From positions 24,319,334 to 24,383,333 of the forward strand of contig NC_030853.1 of assembly GCF_000208745.1 (NCBI RefSeq): a stretch of 64,000 nt of DNA. Reading direction: 5' to 3'. Positions 22,801 through 34,561 of the stretch are shown here, one piece after another. The DNA is from Theobroma cacao (Eukaryota > Streptophyta > Magnoliopsida > Malvales > Malvaceae). Position 1 is the first letter of the stretch; every line of letters starts with the position of its first letter. The position numbers and the translations under genes were made by a program. A model generated the notes under the pieces. The model was not told the origin of the DNA. It made no database searches and worked only from the letters and a program-made list of their open reading frames with translations.

Positions 22801-25800
22801 AAAAAAAAAAACATTTATTGCTTAAATGACCACACTTGATGGGATATCATCTGGATGGAGGGTCTAAACTACCTGTATTTCTTGCTACTGCTATATTGTC
22901 AAACTATGACCCAAATGCTTTCTGAATTGATGAATTCCGTTCTATAGCTAGTGGGAATTGTAGCCCCCATTTGTCATTTTGAATTAATAATTTTATTGGA
23001 CTATCAAGTATCTGGGGTGATACAGCCACATTAGGAGCTGCTAAAATAATATTGCTATGTTTTCCAAATTTTTCATTTACTCCTTTTTTTCTTTTTTTAA
23101 TGAAAGTGTCCCCTCCTTTTGAAGGCATTACGATGACCTAAAGTTGCATTTCTCTCTGCAAATGAAAGTTTGTAACCCACTTACATGCTTGCTCCGTGTT
23201 GAAATCTAGAGTAATTAAGAAGGTAACGAAAACGCTTGTCTGTGCATTCTTGTCTTCACCTGAACAATAATTATCAAATAAATTTATTTTCTGACACATT
23301 TGACCAAGATGCGTCTTCAAATATTTCACTAACATGCATTGGGACAATTGCTGAATATCTGTAATTAAGTAGGTGGCCAAAGTCCATGGAGTTCGTCGCA
23401 CGTGTTGAGGAGAGGACTGCACAGATTTGCTTCTCACCTCCTACCTTTTGTTGCATTATAAAACTCTGATATTTGATGTGGAAAATTGAAAATGGGTTCT
23501 CTATTTATTTATTTCTAACTATTTTCTTATAATTTCATCTGTTTCATATCTAGAGTCTCAATCATTTCCCTGATTGTAAGTTGTCTAGGATTAGCTAGAA
23601 ATAGAATATCTGGTTGGATTTCTTTGAGCCAATAATTAGACAAAAAATCGGTGAGTGATTTAACATATTTAGATATGATTGATTTTACAATCTGAAGTCA
23701 TTATAATCCAATCTTGATTTTACAATCTGAATCCATTATAATCTAATCTTTTTCCTTTTCTGTTCTGTTCTTTGCCATGAAAAAGTTGATTATGATCCTT
23801 ATCTGTGGTTAATTATGGGATTCTTATTAATTATTAAGTGCATAGTTATATTTATACGTGTATATANAATATGAATTTTTCCCTTCCCTCCATTTTTTTT
23901 TTCTTTTTTGGTTGATTAACTAATTACCAAACGAATCCTCTAGTAGATGGAACATGCTATTTTTTTCCAGCACATTATTTTATTTTTGTTATTTGATTGG
24001 TCTTTTATTTTTCTTTTTGTTTTTTATGCCAATTAACTCAGCCACTTCATTTTCAAGTTTTAATGAATTGAAGTTTTTGTGTTTGCCTTGTATTGACTTC
24101 ATCAATTTTGATTTTTCACAGAGGTGTATAAGTTTTGATGTAATGTTGGTATCTCCTTGCAGATTTGCATCAGAATCGAGCATAATTCGTTACGCAAAAA
24201 TAGCTATGCAGTTGCAAAATAAGACAGTCCGAGATGTGGCTTTGCGTTGCAGATGGATGACTGTAAGCCTTACTGTTCTCATATGTCTTTATTTAAACCC
24301 ATTAGTTATTGTTTACCTGAATTGTAGAATGAATAGACTCATATATATAACCATATTTAGAACATATATCACAAGTGGCTTTAAGCATGCTACTACTCAA
24401 ATAAGAAAGGCTGTAAACATTGGATTGCAATTCATATTTTTGGTATCATTTCTTAATTCGATTTCTGATGATTTAGCATTTCTGCTTGGTCAAAAGGATA
24501 TTTATTCTGTGTTTTCCGAGACAAATTTTGTTCATGCAGATATTATTTGTTTTTTTTTTTTTTTTTGATATGAGCATGATCTGGTTTACGCTTTATGCAG
24601 AAAAAGGAAAATAGCAAGAGAAGGAAGGAAGAACACAATTTGGCCAGGAAAAAAAAAAGAAAAAAAAAAGTAAAGAACAAAAAGGTATGGTTTACTGATT
24701 CTCTCTTTTCTGTGTGCGTAGCTGTAGTAACTTTAGTAATTTGTGTTTTATTTGTTCCTTGACCCTGCTTAGTTGGTTATTTCTAAGAATGCATAAAATT
24801 AGGCATCAGCTAAAAAGCAAGTCTCTCTCTCTCTCTATGACACTCACATGCAGTCATTTTCTATTTATCTGTCTGTCTATCTCCTCTTTCACATGGGCGC
24901 GCTTGAGGAGATGCAAATGACTGTTTCCATTCACAGTGGAAAACTCTCTTATACATTAAGGTAGTGGACCGAAGCTCATTGACCATAGGAAAGTTATTGA
25001 GTTTAGCATAGTATTTTATATTTTTCTTGGTAGAGATGTTAGATGGAGATTTAACTAGTACCTGCTCCTAAGCAGCTATTTCTTTGGTGGAATTTGATGG
25101 ATGACCTTAAGTTCATGTGGCGTGTTCGTTATCATATATGCTCAAATCACGTTATGTGTGAATTAGTATATATCAATGTCTTTTCCATCATCTTTTCTTT
25201 GAGGCCTTTGTTTTATTGGAGCAGTCTTTTGTCTGCTGATCAGTAGTTCTCTACTTCAACTGATTTTTAGACTTTGGAATATATTAGATTGAATAAGAAA
25301 AATTTTCTTTCAAAGTTACATATTTGTGATAATATTTTTTTAATATGATGAGAAATAGGGCATATTTATATTTTAAACCATTCCTTGGAATCATAGATAC
25401 TTAGCAATAGATTTTGCTTGTGATTTTCAGGAAAGAGTTGCTGATCCTTCGACAAAGCCTGCTCATTTTGCAGCTCGACCTAATGTTTCTCCATATGCAC
25501 CCCCAATGATTCCTATGGACTATGATGATGGTATTCCGTACAAAGGTTGGATTCTATCTTTGAAGATATTTAGTTCTAATAACTCAAGGTTTAGCGATGT
25601 GCTTTGTTGCTTCTTATATGCAAGTTTAATTTCCTTAAAAATACTATCTTTTAGTCTGCATTTTTTAATTAAATTTTCTCTAATCAGTTGTTTTCTGTTT
25701 TATCAAGATATATTTGGTATAATATAAAAGAAGTTTTATGTACATCGTCTTGAGGCAGAGAGACAGAGTCTTAGTCTATTATGTTTTATTACCTCACCAG

Positions 25801-28800
25801 TTGCATTGCGTTTTTGGTGTTTTCTTATATGCTATATTTGTTCATACCTCTTATAGCTGGCATCGAAGGTTGGTTGCTTGAGCTGTTTGTCAAAGAGGTT
25901 ATAATATTTGGTTCAAAAAAAATGGTTAGACTTTTGAAGTAATTCAACAGTAGGTGTTGAAGCAGTTTTTCTTTCTCTTTTTTTAGCCTACATTTTTTGT
26001 GGCATGACTTGGTTGGTTCCCTTTTTATTTCTAGTTATCTGCTTAATAAACAAACAATTTCAAGTAAAGAAAAGAAAGGGAGAAAAGTGAGACGAAATTT
26101 TTCTGTTCTTACCATGGATACAGCGCAGGCATGTTTTTCCCAATTCTTTGCAGAATGCAGGTGACAGAAAAAGGGTCCAAGACATGCCTAATAATATTAC
26201 AGAAAGAATTATAAAGTAGCTGCAATACTTCATTTGGTTGGCGTTTTTGCCACTTGCTTTTGAAAAATTACTGTAAAGAAAAGTAAAAGGTAAAAAGCAA
26301 TATCATAATTTATTCGAAATGGGAAAATAATTAAAATGTAACATAAATTACTGCATAATTAGTCCATATAAAAGTAAAATAATGCATTTTGTGCATGATC
26401 TTTGAAAAAGAATTTTGCTTTTATATTTAAATGGGCTTGTTGCTTTTTTGCTCCTAAAAGCAAAAAGCAAATAGTAAAAGCACCAACCAAGGTAGCCTAG
26501 CAAATGTCTTTTCTGTTTTTGTTCTTCTGCAAATGAAGCCTGAATTTAGATTTACAGTGTCTGAAATTTGCTGAGCATGAAAACTTTTATGCTGTTTATG
26601 TTGTTATTGGAAATTTAATTGAAAGCTCCATTATGCTGTTGGACAGCCATTGGTGGTGCAACAGGAGAACTTCTGGAGCAGAATGCCCAAGCCTTCAATC
26701 AAATATCTGCAAATCTTGCAGCTTTCCAGGTGAAGTACCCATGTTCTGAATAGATCAATTTTACTTTATTCTTCTGTTTATTTAGTTTGCATTCCAGTTT
26801 TCAATGTGCAAGGACTAGTATCAGATTTGGGTCCCTTAACCCTGTCTTTTGAACATCTTGATTTCTCACTTCCTTTAAATCTGGTGTAAGGTATTTATCA
26901 AGCACATTGACTTTATGAAATCATCTACCCTGGTGCCAAATTCCTCTTTCTCTAATACATACTCATGCCTGCATGTGAAAGCAGTCAGGAAGTAGTGTGA
27001 GCACAAAAACTATACGGTTGGATACAACCAGGTCCAGTCTTCATGTCCATTAGTTGATTCAATAACTGGTAAAACAAGGAATTATTAAAGGGATTTCTCA
27101 TTATGTCTAAATTTTACAAGGTTGGATGAAATTTAAAGGAGTGCTTTATTTCTATCTGTCCAAGAGAAGTAGTGTATGCTTCAAATGTATTAATAAATAA
27201 AAGCATTTGTTACTCTACAGGTGAAAGCAGTTGCTTCATTCTGAGTTCAGATTAGAATTAGTTTGTTTGGGCATTTTGTATGCTTGTTATAAAGCTACAG
27301 AAAATTATTTGTTTTGATATTAACATCATGATGGTATTGATTTTGTTCAAAGGTTAAAGGAATAAGTATAGCATGTCTGTGGATTTAGATTTCTGTATAC
27401 CTTTACCTATGCTTTTAAATATTTAGAGAGTCTCTTCATTTAATATCAGCTGTGAATTTTTTTTTTTTTGAAAGTTCATGAATTCATTAAAAACAGAGGG
27501 AACAATTGTTCCACCTCTGAAAGGAACAGCAGATTTTGTCCTGTTACACTTTCACTCAAGTACAACATACCAAAATCTACTCCAAAATCATAACACTTCC
27601 CCTATATACATTTCTGCACTCATCATCCCCTAATCACCTAAGTTAAAAACCCAGAGAGCCTCAAAGCACAAGAGGCCATAGCGAAAAAGACACAAAAACA
27701 AAGGGTCAGTATCAGCCCAGCTATACATTTTTCACAGCCATTCCCTGTAAATCCAACATGTAATTTTTTAGAGTTAGCATTCTTCAGAGTGTAGCTGCAA
27801 CAAAGAACATGTAAAAGTGACATCAATTATGACTGTCATACCAGTAAATAGCATTTCTAGCTGTTCATGTGGATTAACCAAACATTCTGATGTGCTATTT
27901 GTTTGCTGCAGTTTTGGTGGTTCTCTAACAGAATTTGTCGCCTTTATCATTTTTCAGATACAGGAAAATATTGGTCTCCTCTGCCAAACTCGTGACAACA
28001 TTTTAAAAATCATGAATGAGTAAGTTCCAGTTTTTGCTGAATTTCCCTTTCTATGATACTAGTATCTATTGTCTCATGCATTGCGTGTGAATACTTGTTC
28101 TTTCACTTGTTTTACTAACAATTATATATAAGATACAGATAATTATAAAATATAAAATTGTAGAAATAATTAAAATTTTGTAATATTAATTTATAGATGA
28201 TTCAATACTATTAGATTAAGAAAAACATTTTTTTTACTCTTTAAAAAAAATTTTTTTTTAATGAAAGTCATTAAAATCAAAATTCTTATTTACAAATTAA
28301 TACTATTACATTAAGAAAAGTATTTTTTAATGAAAGTCTTTCAAAAGAATTAGACTTTTTATTTACAAATTGGATAAATTTTATTAATATTTATTGGAAA
28401 AATTATTTTTAATGATAGTCACTTGATGTAATTAGGATAATAAAAAACATTTAAAATAGCAATTTAAAAATATAATGAGTAACAGCTTTCATCAATGCAA
28501 AATATTTTCAACATCTCTACTTTTGTACATATTATTGATATATGGTGATTGAAAGTTTGAGTTCTTTTTTATAAAAAAGTTGAGTTATTTAAACAATGTT
28601 CCAGCTTACGCACTGTTGCAAACTGTCTTTCTTGACATGATAATTTGATTATTTAATACATTGTTTTCTCAACTGCTAGGATGTATATGCATGAGTGTTT
28701 GGCACCTGTAGGTGCACGGTAGGCTTGGAATGCAAGTTTATCGTCGTGGATTTATAATTTATTTGAAAATATTTTTGCAGTGTTTTGTGTATTTGTGAGT

Positions 28801-29896
28801 GTCTCTGGGTTTCACTGGATTATACAGAACTACAAATTAATGTTTTTCTCATCTCTTTTGTTCACCTTACTGTTATACAATTGGAAAATATGCAGGTCTG
28901 CTTCTGTTTTACGTGTGCTAAGTATTGTTAATGACAGTTGAACCGTCTTGCTGGGCATAAACATTAGTTAGTATCTGCCTCTAGGAATGCGTATCTGTTG
29001 TTTTCATCCAGGTTTTAGTTGTCTGGATTGTGTTGTTTCTTTTAGATTCTGCTTGCTGTTGTATGGGGGAAAATTTATTATCAATGTTTTTGGAGAAGTT
29101 CCATTAGCAATTGGTTTATCTTTCTATTAATGCTTCATTCACTCCAAACCAAAAGCCATTGCATTCGACAATCCAAGTTTGTGCTGAAGTTAGTATATTT
29201 AGGCACCCTTATAATCTTTAGCATTGGAAGGTAAAATTTAGGAAACACAGGGGTGGTTGATGGAAAGGACTTAAAAGTTCAGCAGGTGCCCTTTGTATTT
29301 ATGCTTAGGTTTGTTACATGTCTGTTATTTTGGCTTCCTCTCATATGGGAAGTGCCAGAGTTTACAAAAGATTAAATCACCTGACTTTATCTAATGATAA
29401 TATAATGCAGTTTATTGAGATGTGTGGAAACTTCTCTTTGGGGGTTTGCTTGGTCTTGGCCATTTCTCAAATATGAGATAATTTTATATTTGCAACAATC
29501 CTGTTATCAGTGCCATTCAAAATCATCTTTGTTTTTACTGAACCCAGATTGTTTTTCTTAAAATAACTTACATTGTGTATTCTCTCTTGCTCTCTCTCTT
29601 CGGGGTACAGTAGTGTATCCTCTAGTAGTTATTATTTCATAAAAGTAATATTTCATTTTTTTATCAATTACAAATTTGCTAATGGATTAAATTCCTGCCA
29701 AGTGAGTATGCGATTTTGAAGAGGCTAACTAATTTTTGTATAACCAATAATGCTTTTGGATGCTTTTTTCTTGGTTTAGCTTGAGGATTTTTGTAACTTG
29801 ATTATCGTTTCATTCACTAATATAATTCTTCTATGCTTCATTTGCAGCTTGAATGACATGCCAGATATAATGCAGCGATGCCACCACTTCCCGTGA
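19887..29896 (+). pseudogene. Myb/SANT-like nuclear protein gene, copy B, frameshifted in last exon
   Basis: Predicted exons: 19887-20071, 24163-24262, 24601-24684, 25431-25545, 26647-26729, 27958-28019 and 29848-29896. Exon 1 starts MANPPGNHQQ and supplies the first Myb-like helix (ALDWTLEEQAILDEGLKK); the domain is completed by exon 2. The 4.1-kb intron 1 has phase 2, matching exon 2. Exon 3 is 18 bases longer than in copy A and encodes an extended Lys/Arg run. In exon 7 one base is lost relative to copy A (about 29,873-29,877). The frame shifts, ends at TGA 29,894-29,896 and gives 225 aa instead of about 240, without the conserved PPLPVKVNDELA end. The original stop codon position has also mutated. 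The DNA-binding part is intact, so a shortened protein could still be made; I call it a probable pseudogene. Confidence 0.75.
20072..24162 (+). other. Intron 1 of Myb-like copy B (4.1 kb)
   Basis: It is AT-rich, with a GTGAGT donor and a TTGCAG acceptor. The part from 22,281 onward matches the left end of the window. Base 23,867 is N, inside a collapsed TA repeat; compared with copy A about 170 bp is missing there. I see no additional gene. Confidence 0.65.
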
Positions 29897-32800
29897 AAGT
29901 GAATGATGAGATAGCTAGCACCATCCTACCTCCTTCAACCCATACGATGCAATCACGATCCTGCCTCCGACTGATCAAAGTCTCCTGATTAGTTTCTGCG
30001 TAACAGTGCATGGGACGAGTCTGTGCTCCTGCCTCAAACCTGAACGAGAAAATAACTGTGGATGAGGTTGACCCACCTTTTACCATTTGAAATAAATTCT
30101 CTTCCCTCCTTGTATGTAGAGCCTTGGTAGCTTCATGGTTCCTTTTGGTTTCTGTACTCGATAGTTTGTTTCTTAGCTGATACTGTAGGAGGTGATTTAG
30201 GGCTTGTATAGGGGCACATATACATTAGAAAAGAGTTTAAATATCAATTTTAATTCTTTGTTTCGTTATAGTTTTTGCAAATTTGTCTCTCCTTTTTATT
30301 TGTAGAGTGTTTTTCTTGGTCTACCGACAGGTGAGGCTGCGAATTGTGGATGTAGAAAGATTGTCTGGCGGGTTGGCTCACAGCATGGTAATGGGTTTGA
30401 ACTTTGTATATCTGATATCTATTTTTGGGTAAATTATCACCCAAGGATCATGATCACGTAAATGCTATGATGTCAAGAGCGATGCAAGTGCAGCCGTTTG
30501 ATTTGAATAATTTAGGGTGGAAGCAGCATTTTATTGACTGCAATTTGTAAGTAGCGAAATTTCCTTGCTAATGTCCTACATGCCCACCATTTGCGCAATA
30601 AATTATCCTCCAATGTACGTTCTAGAATTGGACTCGTCTCTACGGCGTAGCCGACGTTTTGATGGTAACCCTTTTATATTATATTATTGGGACGAATTCT
30701 TCAGAAAGCCTAAACAAATTCAAGGCAGGAAAAGGATTTCAACTTTCTATTGAAGAAACGAGCATAACTGAATCAATCCAGAGTCCTTGCCAAAAACAAT
30801 ATAAAAATTAAAAAGCTCCCTTGTTATGAACCTTCAAGGAGTGCACGTCAGTCATTATGTTGACGTGTGATGTGAATTATTTTGTTTGTCCCTCTTCTTA
30901 TTAAATCTTTTTAAGATAATAACCCTTAAATCATCTGAATTCTTTTCTCCAAAAATTAAAAAGAAAAAGGAAGCAAACCTGTACATTTTCAAAGTAACTG
31001 TGCGTGAAGGTAGCGTTGTCATTTTCGAATAAGAAATTTAACCACGTAACCCAAACGATATGTGGAAGTACAATATTTCTCTTTGTTGTGTTTAAGCGAC
31101 TTAAATGAAAACAAATAGACGAAGGAAACGTGGTCTAAAGACGGAAGCCACAAAGTTACTAAAAGCTAAAAATGGAGCCAGGCTTGTTGACGAAGGGTGT
31201 GACTTTAACCCTCACACGTAGGAGGGACAAACCTTTCACGCAACTGGTTGAGTTACCTCTAAGAAGATGCCATATGTCATTATCATAATTAATCAAACAC
31301 ATGGACCATCTTATACCTTCTTAATTGGCTATTATTTAATTTATGGCCTAAGAAGTAGCTTCATTTATATAGTTTAATAACCTTTTAAGTTTATATAGCA
31401 CTTGATTGCTTAAGCAAATTGCAACCCTGATATTGTCATGTTTGTCATCATAGATTGAAATGTCATGGTTTTGTTCTTAAACTTTTATTTCTTTTTTTTT
31501 TAAATCCTTTTCTTAATTTGATTAAAAATATTGTTAATCCATTATAAAAATATCTATGATCATATATATAGAAGTAAGGATGTGGGTAAAATGTTTTATT
31601 GAGGAAAGCAGACATTCACTTTAATTAAACTTTGAAATTGTCATTTCAGATTAATTTTTTTGTTTATTATAATCTATTGTTTTAATAATAAAATTTATTT
31701 TATGAATAAAAAAAGAGTTTTAATTATATTGAACTGTTATCATTAGCATAAGATTTTTAAGATATTGATTCTTTATATAACTCTTAACTAGTAAAATTTC
31801 ATTAAAAAAGTATTAGATTAGAGTTCATGAGTAATTAAATCTCAAATTATTATATATTGACAACTTTAATTTTAATATCATCCTAACGTCAAAAGATTTG
31901 ACAAGTAAGGATTTTATTTTATTGATTTGGGCTTAGGAATTAAATATATGCTTATTTTCTTTGCATGGCAAATAAGAGGTTCTTCGAGACAAGGTAAATT
32001 TCTCAAATAATTTCTTTTTTTTTTCCTTTGATTCATTTCATTGAATATTACTATGCATATTTTTTATTTTGTTTCCATGATTATAATTTATCGATTTTGA
32101 AATTGAAGGGAAATATTCAAGTTTAAAATTAATTATACTAAATTAATATATCAAATCAATTTGCATGTTCTTATTTAACAATACCTGTCTTTGTATTGAT
32201 AGATACTCAGACATTAGTGATACTTTTTTCATATTTAAATTTATTTTTATACAAATTAAAATTTTAAAAAATAAATATATTATGCTTGCAACCGTAGAAA
32301 AATGATATTTGAGTCAAATTTCGAAACAAAAACATAGGGAAAAATTGTATGGTCTAATCAATTAAGATTTGGATTTTCTTGGTTTAGTTAAACTTTAGTT
32401 AACAGATCGAAAAAGTACAGTGTCAAAGAAGGAGATGCCAGCCCCCCCTTGAATTGAATATCTGTTTATAACTTCAAGTTGCAGTATTAGGCATATGTCT
32501 TTTGTCACTTACCCACATGATTTTTTTTGTTTCAAAATCCATAACTACAGTTTTGTCATATTCAGACAACCGAAATTGCTCAGTTTCCTTTGGTTGTATC
32601 TTTTTGACTGTGCTTTTTTAGACAAAAACATGGAGAAAAAGAGGGCAATTTATTAATGAAGTGCAGAAGATGAAAAGGAAAGGAAACCGTGTGCAAACCT
32701 TTGTTTCTTCTGATTTTCTTCAATTATTTGGTTTTTTTCTTTTCTTCTTTTCCAAAATTTATGAAAATAAAGAAAAAGGAAATTGATCCCTAGTCTCCTT

Positions 32801-33105
32801 TGTAGCCTACCATTTTACTTTTAGCCATCCCTTTGGATCCAACGAAGACAAATTGATTTATTTTTACAAGTCAGCACATATGAAATATGACCATACTCTT
32901 GACGGAAAGGCAACCATCTTGACCTGAAAACTTGGTTGTTTCTTGACTTTTACGAGACACACACAGAGAGAGAAAGTGTTTTGGTTAGAATCGGATGCGT
33001 TTCAGACAACCCCACTTGAAACGAATGAATACATATATTTGGAAAGCTGAGGAGTTGTTGTAGTTTTCAGAAGTGGGTTCAGTTGAGAAACTTCAAACTT
33101 CCCTC
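29897..33105. other. Intergenic: Myb-B 3' end to membrane-protein-B leader
   Basis: Collinear with 7,9xx-10,450 of copy A, but it retains about 620 bp (31,041 to about 31,660) that A lacks. That extra block is ordinary AT-rich DNA with no long frame. No gene is recognised. Confidence 0.6.
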
Positions 33106-33509
33106 CATCCTCTCTCTCTCTCTCTTTCTCTCTCTACACAAAGTATAGCCTTCGGCGCACATGCTTGGGTGCTTTCGTTTGAAACTTACAATGGAGATTT
33201 GATATGTAAGGAGGAAATTTGAAATTCACAGAGGTGTTTCTGTTGATGTTTCTTGACTTGGGTTTTTGGTTTTCAAGTTATAGAGCCTCCAGAAACACAT
33301 CATTTGGAAGAGTCTAAGCTTCTAGAGTTGTGAACTCTTAAATTTCTATACAACCCTGTTTGAGTTTATATCAGAGTTTCCAGTCAGATTAAGTTTTAGG
33401 AAAATTCAAACTGATGTATCAAAGCAAAGATTGAAGATATATTAAAAGCTGTACCTAAAGGCAGCCATTGAAAGCATTTATTGCACAAAGTTTTCTCTCT
33501 GAAGTTTCT

Positions 33510-34554
33510 GTAAGTATAATTTCATTGTTAACCCATGTCCCTTGCATGCTCACTTCTCCCAATCTTCCTCTTCTTCTTCTGTTCTTAATTAATCTTTTTC
33601 CTTTCTTAATTCTGTCCTTTAATTCTCTTATTGGTCATTGTTGCAAGTTAAAGCTAAGCTAATTCTAATGCTATCATCGAGCCACCAGATTAGGACTTTG
33701 TCGGCCTGCAAACATCTGCAAGTAGCAGTTTCCATCATACTTCTTCTTCAATCTTTTTTCTGATTCTTTAAACAGAAGAAAACTGTTATTTTGTGTTTCT
33801 TTTTTGTTCCTTTAGATGTCTAGAGGGTCTAGATCATGTCGGTTAAAAAATGTTCTTTGCTTGTCGAGAAGTCATTCCTTTCAAACCAGCCTGCTTTTAG
33901 AAAAGTTTTTCAAACCCTTTTGACAGTCCTACACAATATAGGCAAAAAAATAATATCTTTCTCCATTTACACTTAAACTAGATACCCTTTTGCTTTTCTT
34001 TTGCTAAATCTTATTATTATGTGCGTCAAAGTTCCCTTGTTTCCAATCCAACTGAATTTGCTAAGGAAAATCTCAACACTCAAACAAAGTAAACTCAAGC
34101 TCAATGCTCTTTCCTGTAAATTTTTGAAAGATTATTGTGTACCTTTTTCCTTGTTTTCATATGAACTGCAATGGTTTTTTCTTAGTACTTATCCCAATAA
34201 TAAATTTGAAGATAATTGCCTAATATAAATTATCTGAACTCAATCATATAGGGGTGCATGGGGATAGTGTCTTTGTGCCTAGCAATATTCAAACCCCTTC
34301 TGTATTAAAGCCACCATTTTTGATCAGTTAGGTTCCTTTTTTACAAAGTATTAGGAACTTGTTTGCTGAGTTTCAGTGGTGTTTTAACTTGTTGAATGGG
34401 TTAGTTGTTCCATCCCTAGTGAGTTCATACAGCACTTGCATTTAATGGGTTTGTTCCACTTTGCCAGGAAAACAGTAGTATTAATGATTCTTTGATCATT
34501 TGTCAAAGCATTCTAATTCCAAACTCATAAATAATCTTTTTCCTTGTTTGACAG
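33510..34554 (+). other. Leader intron of membrane-protein copy B, with the empty copia site
   Basis: A GTAAGT donor at 33,510 and an ACAG acceptor ending at 34,554 sit just before the start codon. The sequence AATGTTCTTTGCTTGTCG near 33,850 is the undisturbed target site of the copia element found in copy A. Confidence 0.55.
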
Positions 34555-34561
34555 GGTAGAA

